A stretch of DNA of 33,955 nucleotides from an uncultured Clostridia bacterium (GTDB taxonomy: Bacteria; Bacillota; Clostridia; TANB77; CAG-508): assembly GCA_934167365.1 (NCBI GenBank), contig CAKPKU010000008.1, positions 1-33,955 of the forward strand, read 5' to 3'. Both the position numbers and the translations under genes were made by a program. This document shows, in pieces, positions 1 through 7,053 of this stretch (the first letter of the stretch is position 1; every line of letters begins with the position of its first letter). The notes below the pieces were generated by a model. It worked only from the letters and a program-made list of their open reading frames with translations, ran no database searches and was not told the DNA's origin.

Positions 1-38
1 ATTTTTATATGTTTTCATCTCTTGCTCGGTACTCATCT

Positions 39-67
39 ATAATACCATTTTGCTCTTTGATTGTCAA
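39..67 (-). promoter_or_regulatory. Strong sigma-A promoter, proximal copy of a tandem pair
   Basis: On the minus strand TTGACA (62-67) and TATTAT (39-44) are separated by exactly 17 bp, and A-rich sequence lies upstream of the -35. The -10 region and what follows (TATTAT...AGTACCGAGC) are nearly the same as in the copy at 188-216. It reads out of the left edge, so the gene it serves is not in the window. Tandem promoters of this strength are typical of rRNA or tRNA operons; that target is inference. Confidence 0.7.
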
Positions 68-187
68 CACATTTTTTTGAATCTTTTTTAATTTGAAAAT
101 AATAATTAACTTTGCTCTGTTCATCTTGTTAAATGTATTAATTTTTCATTATACATGTGTTTTTATCCTTATGCTTGGTACTTGATT

Positions 188-216
188 ATAATACCACAGG
201 ACATATTTAAAGTCAA
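188..216 (-). promoter_or_regulatory. Strong sigma-A promoter, distal copy of a tandem pair
   Basis: TTGACT (211-216), 17-bp spacer, TATTAT (188-193) on the minus strand. The core matches the proximal copy 149 bp further on: both read GGTATTAT, a few variable bases, then AGTACC and AGC. GGTA and TACC at the two ends of this core make an imperfect palindrome over the -10, so an operator is possible. No ORF lies between the two promoters. Confidence 0.7.
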
Positions 217-260
217 CAACTTTTTTCTTCTTTTTTCTTCTTTTTTCGCTCTTTAAAAAA
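217..260 (-). promoter_or_regulatory. Phased A-tract (UP-element-like) DNA
   Basis: Directly upstream of the distal promoter, T6 tracts recur at an exact 10-bp period on the plus strand (TTTTTTCTTC repeated at 221-250). A-tracts in phase with the helix bend DNA and can bind the RNA polymerase alpha subunit, so this is a likely UP element. The remaining 261-405 holds no gene or clear signal that I can see. Confidence 0.5.
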
Positions 261-405
261 AATTCAATATTTCATGTTCTTATGATTTTTGTTATAATTC
301 AATAAAACTCAAGAATTCTAATATATCTAATATACTAATTCAATATTTTATTAAGCCCTTTTGTATTTTTTTATATATGATTTTTATTAAACTACGTAAT
401 ACAAT

Positions 406-595
406 TTATCCTTGTCCATTTTCTACTTTTTTTGTGATTGCTTTTAATGCCTTTTCTCTTTGAAGTATAACAACATGTCCGACATCCTAGACATTTTAAT
501 TTAAAATCAACTCCTACTCTTGTGATTTCCCATAGTTTGCTACCACATGGATGCTGTTTTTTTGTTTTTACTATATCTCCTATATTATATAACAT
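406..595 (-). pseudogene. DUF951 family small protein, +1 frameshift
   Basis: The first 38 residues match the DUF951 family, small proteins of about 60-68 aa found in Firmicutes: GDIVKTKKQHPCG, a WEI..VGVDFKLKCLGC core, Cys17, Cys35 and Cys38. After Cys38 the reading frame goes to an unrelated lysine-rich tail ending at 392. In the +1 frame the sequence continues as GHVVILQREKALKAI and then KKVENGQG with a stop at 406-408, which is the expected family C-terminus. Skipping one base (plus-strand G at 481) restores a normal 62-aa protein. The start is supported by AGGAGAGG just upstream. Either the gene is mutated or the base is a sequencing or assembly error; programmed frameshifting is possible but not supported by a known slippery motif. 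Function of the family is not established; the cysteines suggest metal binding. Confidence 0.75.
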
Positions 596-739
596 ATAAT
601 CCTCTCCTGTCTTACACTTTTAGTTGCAGATGACCCTCATTTTTTGGTATCTATTATTTAATAATTTACTATATCCTTATATTTTTTTGATATATTCAAT
701 AATTTTAATGCTAAATTTGTTACAATTTGTAGCCAATTT

Positions 740-830
740 TAAATAAGAAATTCGGTAGTTACTGTAATTTGAATAGTCTATAAGATTAATTATAAATGAA
801 AAAACTTACAGATGTGCTATTTCTTATTTA
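740..830. repeat. 91-bp element bounded by 12-bp inverted repeats
   Basis: TAAATAAGAAAT at 740-751 is the exact reverse complement of 819-830. Similarity of the arms continues outward (AATTTTAA on both sides, with three extra bases on one). The interior has no ORF. It may be a small MITE or a long-stem RNA; nothing decides between these. Confidence 0.45.
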
Positions 831-918
831 GTTAAAATTACTTCAAAATCTTTGTAATACTAAAAAAATATAAGCTGTGAATAGCAGCACTGCTTTTGCT
901 AAATATATGTATATGCCC

Positions 919-961
919 AAATTTTCTATTGATATTTAGCGCTTTTTACGATAGAAAATTT
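919..961. repeat. 11-bp inverted repeat with 21-base loop
   Basis: AAATTTTCTAT (919-929) pairs perfectly with ATAGAAAATTT (951-961). There is no GC-rich stem and no clear T-run dedicated to it, so it is not a typical terminator. Function unknown. Confidence 0.4.
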
Positions 962-1020
962 ATTCTTTTACATCACATAATTCAATTTTACTGATAGTTT
1001 AATCTATATTAATGTAAAAA

Positions 1021-1081
1021 GATATTTATTTTCACTTTGTGTTGAAAACTAAAAATTCGTGTTGTGTTCTATTATATAAAA
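1021..1081 (-). repeat. Terminator-associated dispersed repeat, copy 1
   Basis: Read on the minus strand, the gltX terminator stem is followed by TTTTTATATAATAGAAC and, further on, by AGTGAAAATAAATAT. The same order of motifs follows the stems ending at 3091, 22370 and 29723. This is the most divergent of the copies after its first 15 bases. Confidence 0.5.
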
Positions 1082-1082
1082 A

Positions 1083-1122
1083 CAGTATATTACATAATAA
1101 AAATAATTATTATAATATACTG
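1083..1122 (-). terminator. Intrinsic terminator of gltX
   Basis: CAGTATATTA (1083-1092) pairs with TAATATACTG (1113-1122), with a further weak inner stem. On the minus strand TTTTTATAT follows the stem directly, and the gltX stop is 9 bp before it. Confidence 0.7.
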
Positions 1123-1130
1123 TGTAGAAA

Positions 1131-2768
1131 CTATTTATTTAATCTTCTTTTTACTTCATCTTTGCCTAATACATTCATGATTTCATATAAATCTGGTGTG
1201 TTTTGTCTTCCAGTTATTTTTACTCTTAATACTGTACTTACATCACCAACGTGTGCTGACCATTTTTCTGGATTTGCTTTAAATTCTTTTACTTCTCTCG
1301 CATAACCACATTCTTCTGCTAAATCTTTTATTTTGTCGAACCACATTTGTTTATCATCATTTTCATTATAATATTTTTCTTTATATAATTTTATTATTTT
1401 ATCAACATCTTCATTATTAGATATTTTGCCATATTCAAAGTCAGTAATCTTATCAAATTCTTCATTATACATATATGAAATATTTTCTTTTAAATCTGAC
1501 CATTTTGCTATATCTTTTCTTGGTTTTGCATTTCCTCTTTCTATACCAAGAACTTTTAATGCATAATCTTTATCTTCTAATAATTTAACTAGCTCTTCAT
1601 CATATTTTTTAGCCCAAGCATATGAATCATTATATACTTTTTCTGCTGAATATCTTGAGATTACTATTTTAGCAACATCAAATAATTTTACTATATCAAA
1701 TAATGCACCACTAACACTCATTTTGTTTAAATGAAAATCAAAGTCTTCTATTTTCGCATCTTTATTTTGTCTTCTCCAATTTTCAAATGTTGAGTTTGCT
1801 ATATTTAATAAGTATTCTTTAACAGCATCTGGTGGTACACCTAATTCATCATAATATGAAACAGCTGCTTCTGGATCTTTTCTTTTACTTAATTTACGTT
1901 TGTTTCCATTGTCATTTTTCATCATAGGAGAAATATGACAATATTTTGGTGCCTTAAATCCCGCTTCTTTAAATAATTGTACATGAAGTGGTACTGAAGG
2001 TAACCATTCATCACCTCTTATTACATGTGTTGTTCTCATTAGGTGATCATCAACCATATGTGCAAAATGATATGTTGGAAGTCCATCTGATTTTATTATA
2101 ACTATATCTATATCATATTCTGGGAATGTAATCTTTCCTTTTATTCCATCTGATATTTGTATTTTTCTATCTTCTCTTCCTGTTGATTTAAATCTTATAA
2201 CATATGGTACTCCAGCTTTTATTTTTTCTGCCATTTCATCTAATGTTAAATTTCTGCATTTAGCCCATACACCATAATATCCTGGTCTTATTTTTGCTTC
2301 CAGTTGTACTTTATTTCGCTCTTCTTCTTGCTCCGGAGTACAAAAACATGGATATGCTTTTCCTTGCTCTATCATATATTTTGCATATGCTTGATATATT
2401 TCTTTTCTTTCTGATTGAATATATGGACCATAATTGCCTGTCCATTCTGTTTCTGATATCATTCCTTCATCTGGAGCCATATCAAATACTTTTAATGAAT
2501 TTACTATATCTGTAATACCGTTTTCTACTTTTCTTTTTTGATCAGTATCTTCAATTCTTAAGAAGAATACTCCTCCTGTTTTTTTAGCTGACATTTTTGC
2601 AACTAATGATTGGTATAACCCTCCTATATGTACATATCCAGTTGGACTTGGTGCAAATCTTGTAACTATTGCTCCTTCTGGTAAATCTCTTTCTGGATAT
2701 TTTGCTTCATAATATGATATATCTTTTGCATTTGGAAATATCAAATTTGCTAACTCTTTATAATCCAT
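1131..2768 (-). CDS. gltX: Glutamate--tRNA ligase
   Basis: Charges tRNA-Glu (and perhaps tRNA-Gln, to be corrected by GatCAB) with glutamate in the cytosol. It is a class I synthetase: the HIGH motif is VHIGG at residues 46-50, preceded by FAPSPTGY, and the KMSKS motif is KLSKR at 292-296. RIEDTD (71-76) and the GDEWLPSVP segment near 252-260 are family features. At 545 aa it is longer than the usual ~485-aa bacterial GluRS and belongs to the longer type seen in Clostridia. It stands alone, with a consensus promoter at 2809-2837 and a terminator at 1083-1122. The SD (AAAGGGA) is rather far from the ATG. Whether it is discriminating or non-discriminating cannot be told here. Confidence 0.95.
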   Translation of the reverse strand: MDYKELANLIFPNAKDISYYEAKYPERDLPEGAIVTRFAPSPTGYVHIGGLYQSLVAKMSAKKTGGVFFLRIEDTDQKRKVENGITDIVNSLKVFDMAPDEGMISETEWTGNYGPYIQSERKEIYQAYAKYMIEQGKAYPCFCTPEQEEERNKVQLEAKIRPGYYGVWAKCRNLTLDEMAEKIKAGVPYVIRFKSTGREDRKIQISDGIKGKITFPEYDIDIVIIKSDGLPTYHFAHMVDDHLMRTTHVIRGDEWLPSVPLHVQLFKEAGFKAPKYCHISPMMKNDNGNKRKLSKRKDPEAAVSYYDELGVPPDAVKEYLLNIANSTFENWRRQNKDAKIEDFDFHLNKMSVSGALFDIVKLFDVAKIVISRYSAEKVYNDSYAWAKKYDEELVKLLEDKDYALKVLGIERGNAKPRKDIAKWSDLKENISYMYNEEFDKITDFEYGKISNNEDVDKIIKLYKEKYYNENDDKQMWFDKIKDLAEECGYAREVKEFKANPEKWSAHVGDVSTVLRVKITGRQNTPDLYEIMNVLGKDEVKRRLNK

Positions 2769-2808
2769 AATTGTTTATCATCCCTTTGCTTCTAAAATTT
2801 TTGTATCT

Positions 2809-2837
2809 ATTATATATGTTAACAATGTAATTTGCAA
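2809..2837 (-). promoter_or_regulatory. Sigma-A promoter of gltX
   Basis: TTGCAA (2832-2837), 17-bp spacer, TATAAT (2809-2814) on the minus strand. The expected transcript starts near 2802, giving a leader of about 35 nt. Confidence 0.75.
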
Positions 2838-2904
2838 TACTTGAAAAGCATTTTACTTAAATATATATGCTATTTGCTATTTAATATAAATTACTACAAA
2901 CTAA

Positions 2905-3034
2905 AATACTTTATTTTCAATGTTTTTGTTAATTTTTTATATACTGTGAATTTGCTATTTTTTAGACATCTATTAAATTTTCTAATATTTAATTTTTACT
3001 TATAAATATAACTTTTCTTTGAAAATAAAGTATT
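2905..3034. repeat. 130-bp element with perfect 16-bp inverted terminal arms
   Basis: AATACTTTATTTTCAA (2905-2920) is the exact reverse complement of 3019-3034, with 98 bp between. The right arm is also the distal end of the terminator-associated repeat copy 2. No ORF inside. Together with that repeat and the gltX promoter it fills the 360-bp space 2769-3128. Confidence 0.55.
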
Positions 3035-3090
3035 GTTTTCACTTTTGGTTGCAAAATTTAAAGTTTCATATGATTTTCTATTATATAAAA
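3019..3090 (-). repeat. Terminator-associated dispersed repeat, copy 2
   Basis: On the minus strand the stem at 3091-3120 is followed by ATTTTATATAATAGAAAA, then ACTTTAAATTTTGCAA, then AGTGAAAACAATACTTTA and TTTTCAAA. The same motifs in the same order follow the spoVT terminator (29653-29722), while the hairpin stems themselves are unrelated in sequence. Confidence 0.6.
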
Positions 3091-3120
3091 TATACAATTC
3101 CTATGCATAAAAATTGTATA
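3091..3120 (-). terminator. Intrinsic terminator of the C39-like gene
   Basis: TATACAATT (3091-3099) pairs with AATTGTATA (3112-3120), followed on the minus strand by TTTTATAT. It lies 8 bp after the stop of the gene. Confidence 0.6.
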
Positions 3121-3128
3121 TTTTATAT

Positions 3129-4520
3129 CTAATATATTTTTTGGCAATAATCTAAACAAATCCAACCACTTTTTGTTAAACCCCAATTTCCTTTAATTTT
3201 TGTTATTGAACATACTACTCCTTTTTTATAACCTGAATATAAATAATTTCCTAATTTTTTATTTTGAGCTCTTGCATTGACTGATAATTGTGTATATTTC
3301 TTTATTTTATAATTAGTTCCTGCTCCGCTTCTAACATGCAAATTTGATGTTGTTATATACTTTCCTGTACTATATTTATTTGTATTATTTGAAACTTCTT
3401 TTTGATTTTTCACTAATACAGATGATAAATATACAGAGCTTACCCAACCATTTACTGGTGTATTTATTTTACTCCATTCCCCTTTTATTTCTGTAACATT
3501 TACTTTATCACCTTTTTTTATTTTTGATATTACATTACTATTAATATTGGAATCAGCTCTTACATTTAAGTTTGAACTTTTAGTTGCAACATACCTCTCA
3601 TAATTTAGATTCTCTTCAACTGTTGTTTCATTTGTATTTGTACTTTCTACACTGTCATTTGAAAAAATCCAAAAATTTCTATAATTAGCATATTTAGCGA
3701 AATTTGATTTTGTTACATATACATTATTACCAGAAATAACTACATTAGCTGCTTTTCTTGATACTAAATTGTACTTTCCTATATATTGATATGGGTCATA
3801 TACTTTTATTGTGTTATCATTTAAACTTGTTAGTACTATATAATGACCTCCACTAGTAAATAAACCTGACCCACAACTACAAACAATATAATATTTATTA
3901 GTTCCATCACTATTTTTTTTAGATAAATATTCTAAAGCCTTATTTAAATTACTTGTTGTATAGTATTCTTTAAAATCAAAATAATTTGCAATAAAAGGAA
4001 ATGCACTCCATGCAGTTCCACTATTTTTTGTTCTATAACCTTTTTCTACAAATAAGTTAGCCATAGTAGTTGGTAAAATAACACCTTTTGAACTAGATAC
4101 AACCATAGCAGCTACAGTTGGACCACATCCACTTGCTTTCAATGTTTGTGAACTATTTTGAGTTGAAGTATATAATATATTTGCCCATCTAGAATCAGCT
4201 TGTGAATAATAAGTTAACCCCTTATATTCTCCAAGTAAGCTTTTCCCATTTGATCTATCCTCTCCATCATAGCTTATATTCTCCTGCTCTAATATAGCAT
4301 CTTGCTCCATATCTTCTTCATTTACATAGCAAGGATTGTTTTTGTCACATTCAATTATTTCACGTGTACAAACATCTTTATCATTTTCTGTTTTATGCTC
4401 TGTTGTTGTATTTTCCTCTAGTGTATATGCTGATGAAATTGTTATGAGTGGATTAATTGTTACGAAAAATAATATTATAAAGCACATAGCAACTGATTTT
4501 AATATTCTATTTTCTGTCAC
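3129..4520 (-). CDS. Secreted C39-like cysteine peptidase with two SH3-type domains
   Basis: The start is GTG, with a strong SD (AAGGAGG, 8 bp upstream). A hydrophobic stretch at residues 8-30 ending near SSA looks like a signal peptide, so the protein is probably exported. Residues 100-290 resemble the C39_2 papain-like fold: Cys132 in SGCGPTVAAMV, His226 in SGGHYIVL and Asp242 in VYDPYQ are the likely catalytic residues. Two bacterial SH3 domains follow, at about 310-367 (NLNVRADSN...GWV) and 386-460 (NLHVRSGAGTNY...GWI), which usually bind the cell wall. Residues 33-95 are acidic and low in complexity, with three cysteines. The likely role is cleavage of a wall peptide or protein outside the cell; the substrate is unknown. 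Single-gene unit with its own terminator. Confidence 0.8.
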   Translation of the reverse strand: MTENRILKSVAMCFIILFFVTINPLITISSAYTLEENTTTEHKTENDKDVCTREIIECDKNNPCYVNEEDMEQDAILEQENISYDGEDRSNGKSLLGEYKGLTYYSQADSRWANILYTSTQNSSQTLKASGCGPTVAAMVVSSSKGVILPTTMANLFVEKGYRTKNSGTAWSAFPFIANYFDFKEYYTTSNLNKALEYLSKKNSDGTNKYYIVCSCGSGLFTSGGHYIVLTSLNDNTIKVYDPYQYIGKYNLVSRKAANVVISGNNVYVTKSNFAKYANYRNFWIFSNDSVESTNTNETTVEENLNYERYVATKSSNLNVRADSNINSNVISKIKKGDKVNVTEIKGEWSKINTPVNGWVSSVYLSSVLVKNQKEVSNNTNKYSTGKYITTSNLHVRSGAGTNYKIKKYTQLSVNARAQNKKLGNYLYSGYKKGVVCSITKIKGNWGLTKSGWICLDYCQKIY

Positions 4521-4579
4521 AAAATAACCTCCTTAAAAAAATATATAATAATTATTTACACCACAAAAATTATTTAGTA

Positions 4580-4619
4580 ATTTTGTATGCAATATTTTGG
4601 CAAAGCCTTTTTATATTAT
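4580..4619 (-). repeat. Repeat shared with 22250-22292 (GGCTTTGC motif), copy A
   Basis: On the minus strand TATAAAAAGGCTTTGCC followed by AAAATATTGCATACAAAAT matches the segment at 22250-22292 with few differences. In both places a TATAAT-like box lies just upstream, so the motif could be the start of a transcript. Role unknown. Confidence 0.4.
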
Positions 4620-4643
4620 ATGTGTTATTTTATTTTTAGTTAA
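4615..4643 (-). promoter_or_regulatory. Candidate promoter of the C39-like gene
   Basis: TTAACT (4638-4643), 17-bp spacer, TATAAT (4615-4620) on the minus strand, about 95 bp before the GTG start. The -10 is perfect and the -35 weak. Confidence 0.4.
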
Positions 4644-4759
4644 AACTCTATAATATCTTTCATTTAACTTAATTTATTCGGTATTTATATAGTACTTATA
4701 GTTATAAGCTAAAATAGTGACAAAAATAAATACTTTTTTAATTATTTTACCTTTTTATG

Positions 4760-4788
4760 TTGACATTGATAAAATTTTATTGTATAAT
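4760..4788 (+). promoter_or_regulatory. Consensus sigma-A promoter of the 69-codon gene
   Basis: TTGACA (4760-4765), 17-bp spacer, TATAAT (4783-4788). Both hexamers are perfect, which predicts strong constitutive transcription from about 4795. Confidence 0.85.
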
Positions 4789-4854
4789 GTTTTCATTCGA
4801 TAGACAAAGGTCTTAAGTTTTACCTATATTCTTATAAAGGGGGGAAAAATTGCA

Positions 4855-5064
4855 ATGCAGTTTTTTGAAGACATGAATTACTTCTTGTCTTTAGTTTCAG
4901 AAGATTGTGATATTATCGAAAAATTCGATAATAACCAAATAACAATTTCTGTTACAAAAGACAGCAAGAGATGGATAATCTCTAACCTTGCAGAAATTTT
5001 TTCTGTAATGGGTATGTTTGTTCGTTTTAATGAACAAAACTTAGCAATTTCAGTTGAAGTTTAA
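4855..5064 (+). CDS. Small protein of unknown function (69 aa)
   Basis: I do not recognise a family. The gene is clearly real: a perfect promoter at 4760-4788, a strong SD (AAAGGGGGG about 10 bp before the ATG), a clean frame, and an intrinsic terminator 10 bp after the stop. The product is acidic, with no signal peptide or membrane segment. It alternates short predicted strands (NNQITISVTK, NLAISVEV) with a hydrophobic helix around residues 42-55 (ISNLAEIFSVMGMF), so a compact alpha/beta cytosolic protein is likely. It is the only plus-strand gene in the left 31 kb and is transcribed on its own, convergent with rnjA. Its high predicted expression is the best clue available. Confidence 0.75.
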   Translation: MQFFEDMNYFLSLVSEDCDIIEKFDNNQITISVTKDSKRWIISNLAEIFSVMGMFVRFNEQNLAISVEV

Positions 5065-5073
5065 TGTTTATTA

Positions 5074-5108
5074 GCCTGTATGTTATACTTTTCATATAAC
5101 ATACAGGC
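5074..5108 (+). terminator. Intrinsic terminator of the 69-codon gene
   Basis: A perfect 13-bp stem, GCCTGTATGTTAT (5074-5086) with 5096-5108, followed by TTTTCCTTTT on the plus strand. Confidence 0.85.
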
Positions 5109-5130
5109 TTTTCCTTTTGGTTTATGAAGT

Positions 5131-5176
5131 AAAAAAAGAAATTCAAACTAAAATTATTGTTTGAATTTCTTTTTTA
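5131..5176 (-). terminator. Bidirectional intrinsic terminator, mainly of rnjA
   Basis: An A-run, then AGAAATTCAAAC, a short loop and GTTTGAATTTCT with a T-run. The symmetric stem would stop rnjA transcripts (stop codon at 5179) and any plus-strand read-through. Confidence 0.8.
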
Positions 5177-5178
5177 TA

Positions 5179-7053
5179 CTATATTTCCATTATAATTGGT
5201 AAAATCATTGGATTACGTTTAGTTTTTTGGAATATATATTCACGTAAACTTTCTTTTAATGTTGATTTTATTGTTGACCAATCTGTTATATTTTTGTCTT
5301 CAAATTTTTGAACTTCTTCTCTAATTTGTCTTTTTACATCATCCATTAAATTTTCAGATTCTCTAACATAAACAAATCCTCTTGATATTACATCTGGTCC
5401 TGATACTATTTCTCCTGAATTTGAATCCATAGTCATTACTATTATAATTAATCCATCTTGTGATAAATGTTGTCTGTCTCTTAATACTATATTTCCTACA
5501 TCTCCAACTCCAAGACCATCTACTAATATCTTTCCTGATGGAACAGCTCCTGCAAGTTTTGCTTCTGTTTGATTCATTTCTATTACTCTACCATTTTTCA
5601 TCATAAATATGTTTTCTTTTGGTATTCCCATTTCTTCTGCTGTTTCAGCATGTGCCTTTAATTGTCTGTATTCGCCGTGAACTGGTATAAAGTATTTTGG
5701 CTTAGCTAATGCTAATATTAATTTTTGCTCTTCTTGACAAGCATGTCCTGAAACGTGTACATCTTCTAATGCACTATATACAACTTCTGCACCTATTTGC
5801 ATTAAATCATCTATTACTTTTGATACTAACTTTTCGTTTCCTGGTATTGGTGTTGCTGATATTATTATTAAATCATTTGGTGTTATTACTACTTTTCTGT
5901 GCTCTCCTGATGCCATTCTTGTTAATGCAGACATTGCTTCTCCTTGGCTTCCTGTTGTTATAATAACTAATTGATCATCAGTATAATTTTTTATCATGTC
6001 TATATCTATAAATGTTTTTTCTGGAACTTGAATATATCCTAAACTTGTTGCAGTTTCTATCATATTTATCATACTTCTACCACATACTGCAACTTTTCTG
6101 TTATGTTTAACAGCTGAATTTAATATTTGTTGAACTCTGTGTACATTTGATGCAAATGTTGCAACTACAATTCTTTTTGTACAGTTTTGGAATAATTTTT
6201 CAAAAACATCTCCAACTGTGCTTTCTGACATTGTATATCCTTTTCTTTCTGAATTTGTACTATCTGACATTAAGGCTAATATTCCTTCATTTCCTAGCTC
6301 TGCTATTCTTCCAAAGTCCATTACTTGTCCATCTATTGGAGTATAATCTATTTTGAAATCTCCTGTATGAAGAATTGTTCCAACTGGTGTTTTTATTGCT
6401 AACATTACAGAATCTGGTATACTGTGAGAGCTACGTATAAATTCAACTTTTATTTTTCCAAAATTAATTGTTTCTCCTGGCATTACCTCTATTAATTTTG
6501 TTTTACGTACCATTTTGTGCTCTTCTAATTTGTTTTTTATTAATCCACATGCTAATTTTGTTGCATATATTGGCATATCTACTTTTTTTAGAACATATGG
6601 TATTGATCCAATATGGTCTTCATGTCCGTGTGTTATTACTAATCCTTTTAATTTGTCTTTATTTCTTTCTAAATATGTTACATCTGGTATTACCATATCT
6701 ACACCTAACATATTATCTTCTGGGAATTCTAATCCACAGTCTACTAAAATTATCTCATCTTCATATTCAAATACTGTTATGTTTTTTCCAATTTCTTCTA
6801 GTCCTCCTAGAGGAATTATTTTTAGTTTTCCTTTTTTGAATTCAAAATCATATTCAGTTTCTACTTTTGAATCTACTCTTCTTCTTGGTGCTCTCTTATT
6901 TCTTGGTTTTACTTTGCTTTTTTCATCTGGAACCTCATTTGTTCTTCTTTTCGCTCTTTTTACATTAATTTCTCTTACTTTTCGATCTCTTTTAATATTT
7001 CGTACTGTTGTTTTTTCAGCACTATTCTCATTTTGATTTGTTTCTTTTGTCAT
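5179..7053 (-). CDS. rnjA: Ribonuclease J
   Basis: Metallo-beta-lactamase/beta-CASP nuclease with endonuclease and 5'-to-3' exonuclease activity, central to mRNA decay and rRNA maturation in Firmicutes. The zinc motif HGHEDH is at residues 142-147, with SSHSIPD and HTGDFK further on and the beta-CASP part ending in HVSGHACQEE and PVHGEYRQL. The C-terminal domain (about 480-624) is present. At 624 aa it is longer than the usual ~555 aa because of a 70-residue basic N-terminal extension full of Lys and Arg, probably disordered and able to bind RNA; similar basic extensions occur in other Clostridia and Actinobacteria. Single-gene unit: promoter at 7430-7459, long structured leader, terminator at 5131-5176. 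A J1/J2 distinction cannot be made from one paralogue. Confidence 0.93.
   Translation of the reverse strand: MTKETNQNENSAEKTTVRNIKRDRKVREINVKRAKRRTNEVPDEKSKVKPRNKRAPRRRVDSKVETEYDFEFKKGKLKIIPLGGLEEIGKNITVFEYEDEIILVDCGLEFPEDNMLGVDMVIPDVTYLERNKDKLKGLVITHGHEDHIGSIPYVLKKVDMPIYATKLACGLIKNKLEEHKMVRKTKLIEVMPGETINFGKIKVEFIRSSHSIPDSVMLAIKTPVGTILHTGDFKIDYTPIDGQVMDFGRIAELGNEGILALMSDSTNSERKGYTMSESTVGDVFEKLFQNCTKRIVVATFASNVHRVQQILNSAVKHNRKVAVCGRSMINMIETATSLGYIQVPEKTFIDIDMIKNYTDDQLVIITTGSQGEAMSALTRMASGEHRKVVITPNDLIIISATPIPGNEKLVSKVIDDLMQIGAEVVYSALEDVHVSGHACQEEQKLILALAKPKYFIPVHGEYRQLKAHAETAEEMGIPKENIFMMKNGRVIEMNQTEAKLAGAVPSGKILVDGLGVGDVGNIVLRDRQHLSQDGLIIIVMTMDSNSGEIVSGPDVISRGFVYVRESENLMDDVKRQIREEVQKFEDKNITDWSTIKSTLKESLREYIFQKTKRNPMILPIIMEI

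Larger units (their letters stand above)
596..1130. other. 535-bp gene-free region
   Basis: No ORF with a convincing start is visible on either strand. It contains two inverted repeats (740-830 and 919-961), one copy of the terminator-associated repeat (1021-1081) and the gltX terminator (1083-1122). The DUF951 promoter must lie at its left side, but no clear -35/-10 pair was found. Confidence 0.6.
4521..4854. other. Divergent intergenic region between C39-like gene and 69-codon gene
   Basis: These 334 bp hold a candidate minus-strand promoter (4615-4643), a ~40-bp sequence shared with 22250-22292, and a consensus plus-strand promoter (4760-4788). No further ORF is seen. Confidence 0.6.

Noticed and set aside
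217..260. CRISPR or other short-repeat array at the T6 tracts
   Set aside because: Only three 10-bp units with no spacers; phased A-tracts explain the pattern. No CRISPR array was seen anywhere in the window.
1039..1305. Plus-strand 88-codon frame overlapping the end of gltX
   Set aside because: No SD, odd composition, and most of it is antisense to the conserved gltX C-terminus.
2769..2905. Possible T-box riboswitch before gltX
   Set aside because: The predicted leader is only about 35 nt after a good promoter, with no terminator/antiterminator pair or T-box sequence.
3075..3092. TATATAATAG of the repeat as a promoter -10
   Set aside because: No -35 at a proper distance in any of the copies; it is better explained as the T-tract of the terminators. 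Kept only as a possibility.
5709..7036. Several long plus-strand frames (Leu-rich) antisense to rnjA
   Set aside because: They are shadows of a highly conserved minus-strand gene; similar frames oppose most genes here.
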